Of a stretch of DNA of 64,000 nucleotides, positions 1-11,934 are shown in pieces. The DNA comes from Quillaja saponaria (lineage: Eukaryota > Streptophyta > Magnoliopsida > Fabales > Quillajaceae), in contig CM055612.1 of NCBI GenBank assembly GCA_029379385.1, positions 16,182,001 to 16,246,000 of the forward strand. Reading direction: 5' to 3'. The notes beneath the pieces were generated by a model. That model worked only from the letters and a program-made list of their open reading frames with translations, was not told where the DNA came from and ran no database searches. Position 1 is the first letter of the stretch. Every line of letters starts with the position of its first letter. The position numbers and the translations under genes were made by a program.

Positions 1-1700
1 TTTTCTTAGTCTGCAATATTACAGACGCAAATACAATAATTTATTGTAGTAATGTAATTTTTTTTCTAGACATAATTGATATCTAGCACACATACAGACA
101 CGAAACATAATATTTGGTCTATTAGAAGTGAGATAGAGAAGAGATCCAATCAATCCTCTGTACTTCTCATCTATTTTCTTACCATATTCATCTTTGTCCT
201 GTTTGTTTGATGTGCTCACTAGAGTTCCAATTGTTTTTGCATTTTCAAGTTCAAACTTCATGATTAGGTCTTTGACGTACTTGCACTGATCGATGAAAAT
301 GTTTGCCCTTGATTGTTTGAAATAAAGATCATGAAGTAATTGATTTCTCACATCATGTTTATTTCAAATTCACTTTGCATACAATTTGCAAATTCTTGAC
401 AGAATGTTCCATTAGTAGTAGTAAATATGATATCATCAACATATATTAACACTAATAGTATATCAAATCGTTTATCCTTAATGAACAATGTAGTATCAAT
501 TTTGCTCTTTTTTAAATTATTTTTAAGTAAACACTTATTTGTTTTCAACAAAAGTTTCAAACTCATAAGGTTTTTCAACATACGCCTATTCATTAATATA
601 GCCATTAAAAAAAAAAAACACTTTTAACATCCTTCTAATATGGAGTAAAATATTTAAAGCATACATATGCAAGTAATAACCTTATAACTTATGGCTTAGC
701 AACAAGAGTAAAGGTTTCATGAAGAACAATACATTCTTTTTTTCCATTCAAGAGTAAAATATTTAAAGGATTTCTTCTAACATATTTCCAATTTCTTGGA
801 AGATTTTGAGTGTCAGCACATGCATCCGTTCCATGTTCAACTTTAGATTGTATAATATTATTTTCAACTTCTGTTTTACTATTGTCTTTTTTAGCTTTTG
901 TCTATCTGCTATCCTTTTCAACTGATTCTTTTACTTTTGCCTTCTGTTATGTTCTTGTAAAGATTTATATGCAGTCATCATCAGCAGATCTCATAGATAA
1001 AGGGTAATGTTCATCCAAAGTAACATGAATAGACTATTCTATAACTACGTCTCTTTTGTTGAAAACTTTATAAATTTTACTAGTTAAAGAGTAACCAAGT
1101 AATATCCTTCATTAGATTTAGCATCAAAATTTTCAAGATTATCCTTGTTATTATGAATAAAGCATTTAGAACCAAAAGCATAAAACTAGCCAATGTTAAG
1201 CTTTCTTCATTTACACAATTCATATGGCGTTTTTTTTTTTTTTTTTTTTTTTCTAACATTGATCCGACCAATGCTCTGTTTAGTATATAGCATGTAGTAT
1301 TGATGGTTTCATCCCAAAAGAAATGTAGTAAAAAAATTTCACACAACATGGTTCTAGTCATCTCCTCTAGGATTATATTTTTCCTTCAACAACCCCATTC
1401 TATTAAGGTGTTTTAGGAGTTGAGAAATTATACTTAATACCATTTTTAAAACAAAAATTTTCACAAAAATATAAATAAAAATTCAAACTATTTACTGTCA
1501 ATACTAGTGATTTTTGAAATAGAAAGAGATATTTCATTTAAACCCTTTGCAAAATTTTTTGAAAGCAAAATAAGCACCACTCTTTCATGCAAGAAAGATC
1601 ACCCATGTATATCCACAGTTCTTATCAATGATAACAAAATCATAGTGACTACCTCCATAGCATACAGTTTTTGTAGAACTAAACAAATCCATATATAGTA
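1..1700 (-). mobile_element. Degraded Copia retrotransposon, pol region (truncated by window edge)
   Basis: Read on the minus strand, 1690-1500 gives a Copia integrase-core remnant (MDLF..TK, YDFVIID, YTWVIFL) with stops. 1361-1240 gives the later integrase segment (FFWDETINTTCYILNRAL). 605-350 gives the RT catalytic segment LLVLIYVDDIIF, with YVDD preserved. 351-19 gives the post-RT segment (KYVKDLIMKFELENAKTIGT, YRGLIGSLLYLTSNRPNIMF). The order integrase, RT, RNase-H side is the Ty1/Copia order. Stops, frameshifts and a poly(A)/poly(T) tract near 1230-1252 show it is dead. The rest lies outside the window. Confidence 0.85.
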
Positions 1701-1810
1701 GTTCCAATTTGTTAAATCAAATGAGTAATTCAATTCAATAATACATTTATTTGATTTTGATGCTAACCAAATAATTATTAAATTAAATTTTTTTAAATTG
1801 TTTTTATTGT

Positions 1811-3197
1811 ACATACGGTCAACTGAAATAAAAAGTCAATGACTGATAATCAAAGTTAATAACTGGAGCAAAGGAATCATTTAGCTGAACTACGTTGATA
1901 ACAGTTAGCTGAAATATAAATATGACAACATTTTTACGTCAGTTGAATGTTTCTTAATCAGTAAAAATTATTCAGTGGATCCTTCAGTGAACAAAAGTAT
2001 CTGAAAGTGTTTTATCCTAGATTGTCAACTGAAGTCACCCAGCATTTCTACATTAGTCTACTGAGCCTACTATGTGAATATCATCTAAGTCAAGTGAAAA
2101 TACAACACAAAGTTTCATTAAAGCCAATTAGTTGAAATATTTTGCTAGTCAACTAAAGTAGACATCATTCCACTAACACAGTAAGTTGAATATTCACAAT
2201 CAACTGTATTTTCATTAGTTGCATACTTTTCCTGAACTACCACCACTCTACTTAAAAAAATGAAGTTGTTTAGCTAGACAAGATAATTGAGGTTCCTAGT
2301 TATGATCTTATATGTCAACTGAAGAACAACATCTGTTATCTATCAATGATGTTTTGGTAAGACAATCAATTGAACCTCCTTTTTAACCAACTATTCATCG
2401 TCTTCCTTAGGTGATCATTTTCAAATATTCCTCTTTGCGCCAAATTTTAGATATTAACAAATCAAAAGAGCTAAGAGAATAAGACTGTGAATTCTACCTA
2501 CCCTAACCATATGGCGCATTATCTCACTAAAAATTCACTGCATAATCAAAGAATTTCAAAAAAGTACATATATGGCTACACTTTATTGCAAGTTTGCACA
2601 ATGGTCTGATCATTATATAAGAACGCTTACAATTTTAGCTTTTTTCTAAATTTAAATGCACATAACGAAAATGATTGATTAACAATTACATACGATCCTC
2701 TGCCATATTGAAATCCTAAGCTTCAACTTTCAATTTCCAAAAATCGAGAAAGATCTGAACTTTCACTCATTTCTTCCCAGTGAATGATTCTACCAAATCA
2801 TGTCTTTGCTTTTTGTGAGAAATTAGAGTTTAAGTTTTAAGTTTTAAGTTTTAAGTTTTAAGTTTGGAACATCTATACTCAGGTTGAGTTTTGAGAAACT
2901 TGTCATGATTTTGTTAAGTCCTGCAATTTAGCTATTGTAAAGATTTCGTTGAGTCATGTAATTCTGCTATTAGTGGATTGAACCTCAAGTGGAGCTTGAC
3001 AGTGGACATAGCCAAAGATTTTTTGGTGAATCGATATAAATCATTGTGTAATCTCTAAAACTCTTCACTCTTTATTTATTTTATTTATTTTTTAATTGTT
3101 TGATTGTTGTTTGATACTTGTGTGATTGTAATCTAAAATTTTAAGTTTTATTTGTTACACTATTCACTCTCTCTAGTTTCCCTTTTCAGGCCAACAA
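1811..3197 (+). mobile_element. Copia-type LTR, 5' LTR of the element at 3198-5100 (5' limit approximate)
   Basis: The 3' limit is clear: ...GGCCAACA at 3197 is followed at once by a TGGTATTAAAGC-like primer-binding site. The body is AT-rich and full of short GTTGA/TCAACT motifs. It contains a promoter-proximal stretch near 3000-3060 that recurs in inverted form at 6100-6200. A short (AAGTTTT)n tract lies at about 2832-2865. I cannot fix the LTR start: no clean terminal TG with a matching target duplication was found. Confidence 0.6.
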
Positions 3198-3215
3198 TTG
3201 GTATTAAAGCATGTC
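3198..3215 (+). promoter_or_regulatory. Primer-binding site (initiator tRNA-Met type)
   Basis: TTGGTATTAAAGC directly follows the LTR end. It differs from the standard plant Copia site TGGTATCAGAGC at two positions. Confidence 0.6.
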
Positions 3216-3239
3216 ACAATATTGTTTTTTTCAAAAACA

Positions 3240-5100
3240 TTTTTAATGAAACAATGTGAAAACTTTTAATGGCAAACCCATGTGATGTACTTAGTGAGTG
3301 TTAATCCTTTTTTAGACCTCATCTCTTTAATGGTCAAAATTTTAATTATTGGAAAATTCACATGAGAATTTTGCTCAAGCTATTGATTTTGATATATTGA
3401 GATACTCTTTTTTCTAATAGTTATCTGCCTAAAAAAGCTAAAAATGGTGTAAAAGTTCCTAAAGAAAGAAGTGGAATAAGGAAGAAAAAAAAACGTACAA
3501 TGAAATATAAAATCAATGAATCTTTTATTTTGTGTTTTAGATACAAATGAGTTCAATAGATTCTATGGATGTAATTCTGCATATGATATTGGGTATAAAT
3601 TGAATGTCACCCACGAGGGCACATCCCAAATAAAAATACAAATAAAAAATCTAAGGTGAATATGCTTGTGCATGATTATAAATCTTTTAGGATGAAATCA
3701 GATAAAATATTTTCAAGTTCACTAACATCATCAATGGATTGAAAAGTCTTGAAAAGACATACTCAAATGCGGATATGGTAGTCAAGATCTTTGGTTGTTT
3801 ACTAAAAAGCTAGAAAGTTAAGAAAACAGTTATAGAAGAAGCAAAGAACATGGAGATGCTTACTCTAGATGTGTTGATTTGTTATCTTGTCATTCATGAG
3901 ATACAACAAGAGAAGTATGAAGAAAGATATGATGGGAAGCATGAAAAGGTAAAAGGAGTTCCTTTCAAAGTTGCATCAAAAGATATCACTGACTCCCGTG
4001 ATGATCAAAATGATCTTACCATTATCACCATAAGTTTTAAAAGATTTTTGAAAAAAGGATCAGTGAGAAGAAAGATATTATACTCTAAGGTAGGCATGAA
4101 CTTGGAATCTAGTGGCTTTGTTCCCAAAACTCTCTTCCTCATCCTCGTCCTTTACACGTCCTTTGAAAGCCAAAACATTAGCATGGAGAAGTATCTGTAT
4201 CACACATGCTTATCCATTAATGACAATAACTAATGCTATATCTAGTCATTCAACTGATATTAAAGCTGATCCCTCAGTTGATGAGGTAACTCATAATACT
4301 CTTTCAATGAGCTGCAACATTACCTTTGATGAGTTAGCTAAATAGTATGTTATAAAAGTTGTTGAACTAAAAAAAACAAACAAAAATATAACTGCATTGA
4401 CATGTAAAAATGAAAAATTAAAGAATGGATTGGCTGCTATAAATGAGAAGTTGAAATCTAAGATGCCTGTTGTAAACAAAATTGCCTTCGTGCCTATTAT
4501 AACTATTGATTTGCATGCTTCAACTTTTAGTGAATCTAAATGTCAAAAATTGAAAGATAAAGTTGAAAGCTTAACTGCTACACTAGCTAAGTTTATAAAT
4601 AGCAAAATGAATTTTGACATGTTGCTAAGTAGCAAAATTATGCATTTGATAAAGCTAGAATTGGTTATCATCCTAAAATTGCACATAAAGCTTACAACAC
4701 TTTCTTTGTTAAGGTTGCAACTCATGTGCCATCACTAGAACTAAAGTTGTTCATATAACTTTCTTACAAAATGAAAAAAATGAGTGCAAATGGCAAGGGA
4801 AAACTTGTTTAGGTTGTTAAGAACTAAAAACCCTATATAACAATTGGTAATAACATTGTAGGACCCAAGAAAGTTTGGGTATAAAGGCAAAGTGATCCCT
4901 TTACTTACAAGTTTGTATTAGGAGCAAGGATAAAGAGTCTTTCTAGGTTTTAAACAATGGATGTTCAAGGCATATGACTGGGAAGAAAGACAAGTTTAGT
5001 TCCTTGGAGGCAAGTGACAGAAGAATTGTCACATTTGGAGACAAAAGCGAAGGGAAGGATTCAAGGGATATGTAATATAGGTAATTAGATTTGTTCAGTT
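3240..5100 (+). pseudogene. Copia gag and protease remnant
   Basis: Broken plus-strand reading frames follow the primer-binding site. They show a Copia gag start (LFNGQNFNYWKIHMRIL near 3310-3375), the UBN2-type gag middle (MLVHDYKSF, INGLKSL, KNMEMLTLDVL around 3660-3870), a C-terminal gag region (EKLKNGLAAINEKLKSK; KLKDKVESLTATLAKF) and a protease piece, NNGCSRHMTGKKDKFSSLE, near 4957-5015. The protease aspartate of DSG reads as Asn. Many frameshifts and stops. No integrase or RT follows in this orientation, so the element has lost its 3' half or been replaced by later insertions. Confidence 0.75.
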
Positions 5101-5940
5101 AAGCATGTATTATTTGTTTATGGCCTTAAGCATAATTGATTGAGCATTAGTTAATTGTTCGATAAAGGGCATAAAGTAATTTTTGATTCATAATGTTGTC
5201 TAGTTATGAACATCAGTGATATAATAAGCTCAGATTTGTTGGACATAGAAGGAACAATCTGTATGTAATATATCTTAGTAATCTTTCTCAAAATTTTTGT
5301 TTTACGGCTATGCATAACACAGTTGATCTCTGACACAAAAGACGCATAATGGATGGCCTTCCAAAAATCAACTTCGGCTAACAGGTTTTTAATGAAATGT
5401 TGCATTGCATCTTCAATTGGCTAACAGATATCCACTAAGTAACTTCAGCCGACTTACATTAAATAAAACATTGCAGTTTGTAGAAATTTTAGCTAACTAA
5501 TAAAGATATGCTAAGTGACTTCAATTGAATGAAAGATGAAATGCTATCGTTGCATATTTAGCTAATGGAATCCATTTTTTAGTTGACTAGAAAAATATTT
5601 TTATATTATAAGTTTTAGCTTACTGGAAGATCCATTGAGGACAACTTCAACGAACTGATTCCATTGCTTCCATCATTGACTTATACATTTTAGTTGACTG
5701 TACATGCAATAAAAAACAATATCTCAAAGTTAGTTAATTATTTCAATTGGTACTTAGTTATTTAGTTATTATCAAAATCAACTTAAATGTATTATCGAAA
5801 TAAATTACTAATTTGATTCAACATAATTTTTTGTGATCAAGTATTAAGTTTCTAAAAAAATTTCAAAATTTTCAAATGATTTCAAAACTTATTTTCATTT
5901 GTTTGAAATTATTTTTCTCAAGTTAAAAGGAAATAGAAAT
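5100..5940. repeat. LTR-derived sequence shared with 13980-14540
   Basis: No gene. The stretch around 5390-5830 (for example ...TTAGTTGACTG..., AAAGTTAGTTAATTATTTCAATT, TTTGATTCAA) recurs in the same order and orientation at 13980-14540, so it is dispersed repeat sequence. It abuts the inverted LTR-like block to its right. Confidence 0.5.
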
Positions 5941-7300
5941 GTTACTCCGAGTAAGCAAACTAAAGAGGGTGAATAGTTTGTTGAGTAACTAACTTAATCA
6001 ATACAAATTTAAAAAACAAATAAGTTCAAATAATGTTGCAATTTCAAATAGATAAATATGCAGTGAAAAAGTAAAGAGAGTACGAATAGAGTGATTGACA
6101 CATAAGATTTTTATAGTGATTCACCAAATAACCTTTGGTTACATACACTCCTCAAGCTGCACTTGAGTATTTCTACTAATAGCTGAATTGCAAGAGTCAG
6201 CCAAACTATAACACAACTAAATTGTAGGACTTGGCCAAACCTAACTAATAGTTACATATTTCAACTAAAATATAGCTAAATTACAGAACTTAGCCAAACC
6301 TCCACAAGAAAAACTTTGCTAACCCTAAAACCCTAAGCTCTAGGTTCTCTTATCAAATTTCACAAGTTGAAAAGATGATTATGAAAGTGCAATCACTCTG
6401 TTACAAAGCTTTTCTTTGAATATGGAAGTTTAAGGTTGTTGAATCATCTCATGGTTAAGTTGTAAGCTCACAAAATAATATTTTCTCTATTCATAAAATC
6501 AAATAGTTAAACTTATCTATCAAACAAATCAATCAATTAACTTTCTTATAACTCTTAATAACTCATTATTGGGAAACTAATAAATATCTATATCTTAATT
6601 GCATGTACTCAATCATGAAAAATACAAAGAGAATTAATTGAAGTTGCCTGAACCTTATACTAGATTATAAGATCTTTTGCAACTAACTCAAAAGCTTAAG
6701 GATTGAGGATTATATTCAAAGTCTCTACTTCTCAAGATCATTCTCTGAACACTGAAGAGCCAAGAGATCATATTGTTGAAAGATGACTACTGAAACTCGC
6801 AGCTTCAAATTTCATCTTTTAGCAAACTCATCAAAAGAAGAATGCTCAAAGGAATAAACTTGAAACATATAGTTTAGGAAAGTTCTATTCCTTAACTCAC
6901 ATGGATATAAAATCAGCATAATGAAACGCTATGTTTTATTAATAATTATCATCTGCTAAAGAGTTAAGTATTGAAACGCTAGGATAAGTCATTTAGCAAA
7001 ATCATCTTGTGTTGATCCAACTGCTGAAACATCTTTAACTATGAAGTCATCATCAAACATGAAATCTTAATAGCTCAAATAGCTAAAATCACTCTTTGAA
7101 CAAACCAACTGTTGAAATTAAGTCAAAACATTGAATTGTTGACTTTCTACATAAGTGAAATGTAATGTTTTAACATATCAGCTAAACTGAAAGATCTGTT
7201 GATAGTTCAAGTGCTGAAAAGTAGCTAAAGACTGAAAGGATTCAGTGCACCATTTTGTTTAAACTTCTAGCTATTGAAAGGAATAAAAAATTGGAGGTCT
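5941..7300 (-). mobile_element. Inverted Copia-type LTR sequence (right limit uncertain)
   Basis: On the minus strand this block reads like the plus-strand LTR at 1811-3197. The complement of 6110-6205 matches 2935-3035 (TTTGGCTGACTCTTGCAATT; CAGCTATTAGTAGA; GGTGAATC). Its terminus at 5941 complements to ...CTATTCACCCTCTTTAGTTTG...GTAACA, like the other LTR ends. No primer-binding site lies outside the CA end, so it is a 3' or solo LTR. From about 6350 to 7300 the match fades into AT-rich sequence with repeated AGCTGAA/TAGCTAAA motifs. Confidence 0.5.
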
Positions 7301-7924
7301 TTGATATTCATCGTTTTGATGTTCAAAGAGATCTGACTAATCTAGAATTCCTCCCAACATAAACTGCTCTTTGTTACATTAAATTCACTTCAAATCCATC
7401 TATTGTAGCTAATCTTTGTGTAAACTCTTATGACAAAAAGAAAAGTTAAGTCTGACGTCATGTATGTTTTAAACAGAAAATTGATCCTAAAATTGTACAA
7501 CAATCCAAAGTTGCACTCAAATAGAAAAACCTTCTCTAAAGTTGCTACAAGCAGTATGCCCAACAAATCTATTCTAAGTTTTACATATTAAACAAGCAAA
7601 TTCTCATAGTGATTAATACTTTCATGAAAAACATTATGAAGTGAAGAACTCTACAAAAATATGTATGAAATGTGTATGAATAGGCGAAGAGTGAGAAATC
7701 ACTTCAAGAAGAACGAATCCAAACTAAAGAATTATCAAGAGCCTCTCTAAACGTTAACCTTCAAATCGTTACTTTCATCATTCACAAAGAGCCAAACTTT
7801 CATGTCTTTAATCTATTGTAAAATCATCCAAAGTAGGGAAAAAATTTAAGATAGAATATAAATCTGTACTTATCAAATGTTTCCCTACAGGGAAAAGAAA
7901 AGTTTAATGTGTGTGTAAGACCAT
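7300..7924. other. AT-rich sequence, nothing recognised
   Basis: No ORF, tandem repeat or transposon terminus that I can support. Probably further decayed LTR sequence, judging from its neighbours. Confidence 0.4.
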
Positions 7925-8098
7925 TGATCTCCCTATAACTGATCAGAAGATAGTATTCTCCTTGAAACTGAACAAAGAGCACTATTCTCTTTGTAATTGA
8001 CCATATGGCTTTAATCTCCATATAACTAATCAGAGGGTAGTGATCTCCCTGTAACTGACCAAAAAGCAATGGCCTCTTCACAATTGACCAAAAAGTTG
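7925..8098. repeat. 29-bp minisatellite, six units
   Basis: Six head-to-tail units of exactly 29 bp start at 7925, 7954, 7983, 8012, 8041 and 8070. The unit is of the form T.aTCTCC.T.TAACTGA.CA. followed by variable positions. Units differ by roughly 20-40 percent yet keep the period with no indels. The 85-codon minus-strand reading frame across it is a by-product of the repeat (LFGQLQGDHYPLISY recurs as LFVQFQGEYYLLISY). Confidence 0.85.
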
Positions 8099-8099
8099 A

Positions 8100-8337
8100 T
8101 GATTCCCTAAGTTATAAATATCTAGTGGTTTATAGAATTCTCAAGTGTGACCTTGAAAAGTGGATTAGCTAAGATTACCTGATGAAGCACTATAAAAAGT
8201 TAGTATCTCTGTTTTATTTTGTTTACTGTTTTATATCTTCAGTTACACATCATTTTCTCAAAATAAACATTTTTGAATAAAGAAATTTTAAATGGATAAA
8301 CTATTCACACACTCTAGTTTGCCTGACTAGGCCAACA
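8100..8337 (+). mobile_element. 3' end of a Copia-type LTR
   Basis: Ends ...AAACTATTCACACACTC, TAGTTTGCC.GACTAGGCCAACA at 8337, matching the last 40 bp of the LTR ending at 3197. No primer-binding site follows, so it is a 3' or solo LTR end. Similarity to the 1811-3197 LTR is confined to the terminal part, so it may be a related family. Confidence 0.5.
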
Positions 8338-8554
8338 AAGGCTTTGTAGAGTGAAATACTAGATAGGAAATGATGTGAAAGTTTTAGTCATTCTATATTC
8401 TCAAAGATATGAATGTTTTAAGCTTGAGAGCTTGAAAATAATAATCGTTCAAACTCAGTGTAAAAGTTCATTTTAAAAGATCTATTTTTTCATACTCCTC
8501 TGCAAATATATTGGGCTGAGCTTAGATATAATCGTTTCCCTAATAAAAGATTAT

Positions 8555-11500
8555 TGTTACCCTATTATAACCTGGTATCGTAATATTAAGTTTTAGGAAT
8601 ATTGTGATAATTGTATTCAAAAAATAACAATAATAATAACCAAATACATAAACAAGACAAGTAAACACTATAAACATACACATGTGTATATATAGATATA
8701 TATACGTTCACTTTACCTTTTTAGTTGACTTTTCTTTTGTCTTTTTCTTATTTTCCTATTTCATGTAACTTTCCTATGTCTTTTACACCACCTTTTCTTT
8801 CCTTTCCCATAAGCTTTCTCCTCTCCTATTTATTGACAATCAAGAACCTTCATCTTTCTCCACCATTCTTACTGGCTACCTTCTAGCTTGTCCTAGCTGG
8901 AGTTGGACAGCATAGGACTTTGCTATAGCAACCACAGAAGCTCTTCAACCCCAAGGAAGCAAGACAAAATAGCAGCAACTGTCGTTTTGCTAGATTGCAA
9001 AGAACTTGGTTTAAGGTAAGCTTTGATTGGAGTAATTATGGGATAAATTAGCTTAGCAATTCTTAAAAAGAATTGTTCCTAACATATTAAGGAATAATTC
9101 TAGAGCTGTACATGTTTTAATTTCATGACATGTGTATTCTAAAGGTGTTATAAGTCATTGTTAGGGTTTTTAGGTTCTTGATGTATCTATTTTGGTGTAA
9201 TTGATTTTAGATGATCTTAAAGGACAATTTAGGAGTGGGGTACTGAAGATGAATTGTTTTTAACATCTTGATGAACTATCCTGAAAAGTTTCATAATCTA
9301 ATTCTCAGCTATGAGTATTCTATAAGCATTGGAATCTGATTTTGGTAACAAGAAACTATGTATGAGCCTAGTTTGGTACAACTCCATTTTTAGCTCACCT
9401 AGAGGGAGTTCCAATGGGATTCTCAAGCCTGGTGTTGAAGAGAAGTTAAAGCTTAAGACCTCTAGAATGAATCTGGATCATGACAATATCTGATTTTTAG
9501 GTAGACGAACTGATGGAGCTATAGGACAGCTGCTAGCGTCTTGCTGGACTACTGCATGTGTAGTTTTAGTCCAAGCTACTTTAGAGGGGATTCTAGGATA
9601 ATTTAGCTAAAGTGACCAGAAGTGAAGTTGTTCCTAACATCTTCAAAAAATTTCTAGGGAAGGGAAACATCTGGTTACATACAAGGAGAGTTTTGGAACT
9701 TATGGCGGCCAGTTCAAAGTTTCTGGGCACTGTTTTGTATTTGGTTTAGTGCAATCCGTATTTAAAGGATTTGGAGGAAGAATCAGAAGCTGGTAGCTGA
9801 AGAGAAAATGGTTGGGAGACTAATAAGAATCTATATCAAGATTTCTTGAGTCTATTTATGGGGTTAGGGTGTTGGTTTTGTATATAGGCAGAGGCAGGAA
9901 CCCTACTTCTCTATTTGTGCACTCTATTTGAATATGAGGATGCATGGGGGTTCTATTTGTTGAATTTCCTAATGCATGCTAAAGCAAAGTTGTAGCTGAG
10001 GTAGTGAAGAGTGCTTCTTGAGATTTTCAGAGTCTAAAAGCAAATAGGTAGGGCTGTGGGAATTTTGGCAGCCAACAATAGGAAATAGGGCTCTGTTGGT
10101 GCCAATATTAGTTTAACTAATATTCATGGGACTTGGAGGTGGAATTAAGGGTAGACTTCAAAAATACAATGTTAAACAGAACTAGAAGAACACATTTAAG
10201 CTTAGGTTGAGTTTAATTGAATATCAAAGATAGCTGTGATAGTGTTGGCAGTTGTAGCAATGCTTATTGTCTTGTTTTATAATTGCTGATTATTGTGGCT
10301 AAATGTGCATGCTTGAATAAGAATCTATGAAATGTTATTGAACAAGAAACCTAGCTATGTCAATAAAGAAGTCAGTGGTGCTTTTTATATTGTGAATTGA
10401 ACCTGTTTTGCTTATGTAGGCTTGGAATTGAGCTCCAGAACTGAATGTTAATTCGATAACACTTTTGGAATCAAAAGGAAGCCACGAACAAGATCAATAA
10501 ACATTGTGAGTGGAAAATACTATCATTTAGTTGTTGGTGTGTTATGAATATTTGTTTTAGGTGTATATATGTGTATATGTATATATAATTCTCAAATTTG
10601 AGTGTTTAACACTTTGATTGAATTAATTGGTAAAAGTGTTATGTTGTTAACATTTTAGTATTGGTTTTATTGTGTATTAACGTGAAACTTTGTTTGCGTG
10701 TGATAAGGATCGATGAAATAATTTTTTTTATATATGAGATAGAATCCAGGTGCATATACAATATCTTTGATTTGATTATTTGATATTCGAACAAAAATAT
10801 TTGAGTAACTCAACCCCGAGGAGGTTATGTAAGAAGCTTATATATATTCTTGGTGTACGGGAGCAATAAGCCCTGAGGAGGATGTGTACATGGTATGTGG
10901 GCGCTGAGTTATTTTGATTGACCCTTTTGGATGTTTTGCTTGATTTGTTTGCATATTGTCTATTTTGTAAATTGTATTGGTTTGATTTTACATTTTCTAT
11001 ATCTATATACGTGTGAAATTGAATTTCTCTTGTAATTTGTGCTAATATAAGATCATTCGACCTATGTATTTTATTTATGTGTTGATTGATGCTAGAATCC
11101 TTTGGGTACGTTTTTCACTTATTGAGTCTTTATGAATCACTCTCCATTCATTTATATTCTTTTTTAGTATTAAGTTCTTATGAAGCTCTTTCGACTAATA
11201 CCTTGAATTGCCAATAGTGTTGTGGCAAGGTATTCCTATATGATCAAATACTTGAAGCCAATGATGAAGAGTTTGCAGTCACATGAGGGCTTGAGTTAGA
11301 AAATTTTGAATTATGTAATAGTGTGGGTTGTTGATGTTTCTTGCATTTGAATAGAGCAGAGCTCCTTGTTTTGGTTATTATTGTTATTGTCTTTGTTACT
11401 GATGTTGTGTAAACATGGTTATTTGTTATATGTATTATTCAGGTATGATCCACTTTATAGGGAACCTCTACCAAAATTTTTATAAAATATTATTTCTTTC

Positions 11501-11664
11501 AATGAATATGTTTATATATATTAATAGTATCCTCTTTATAAAGTTTTATTTCGAATGTTGTTTTAATGAAAGGTTGTGTGCATTTCTTTGAATTTGGAGT
11601 TAGGGTTACGAAAGTTTGGTTATCCATTCCTCTGGCTAGTAATGATTCTGTGTGGTGTGTGACA
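8555..11664 (+). mobile_element. Long Gypsy-type 5' LTR (start approximate)
   Basis: Sequence ends ...GTGTGTGACA at 11664, directly followed by a primer-binding site. From about 9796 onward it is matched by a second copy at 11935-13785, the 3' LTR. Shared landmarks include GAGAAAATGGTTGGGAGACT / TTAGGAGACT, GTTAGGGTGTTGGTTTT, the CTCAACCCC..GAGG blocks and TTTGGTTATCCATT near the end. The start at TGTTACCCTATTATAAC (8555) is chosen by resemblance to LTR starts of this class; no matching target duplication was found. No protein-coding frame. Confidence 0.65.
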
Positions 11665-11683
11665 AGTTAGTATCAGGGCCTGG
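11665..11683 (+). promoter_or_regulatory. Gypsy primer-binding site
   Basis: AGTTAGTATCAGGGCCTGG immediately follows the TGACA LTR end; compare TTGGTATCAGAGCC of tRNA-Met-primed plant Gypsy elements. Confidence 0.7.
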
Positions 11684-11934
11684 ACTTAGAAATCTATAAC
11701 TGCAAGTACGGGATGTTGTTACTTTGAGTACGTTACCCAAGACGTACGTGGACTTAGTAATACATCCTAATTCATCATGAAACTTCAAGTTATGATATTC
11801 TTATGCACTGTTATTTGTCTTATATGAGATATATATATTGAATCCACTTGTACTTATTTTAGATATGATGAGACGTAGTGGTTGTTTTGTGGGTCATGGG
11901 AGACAACAAGATGCTCGCTCTGACTAGGGATTAC
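11684..11934 (+). pseudogene. Gypsy leader and gag stub
   Basis: Only about 250 bp separate the primer-binding site from LTR-homologous sequence. An ATG near 11865 opens MMRRSGCFVGHGRQQDARSD, then a stop. It resembles the arginine/glycine-rich start of plant Gypsy gag. The remainder of gag and all of pol are missing, which implies a large internal deletion. Confidence 0.5.

Noticed and set aside
8338..8342. Target duplication AAGGC for a full-length Copia from 1811 to 8337
   Set aside because: No matching AAGGC before the 5' LTR, and the two LTRs agree only near their 3' ends, so they are probably not a pair.
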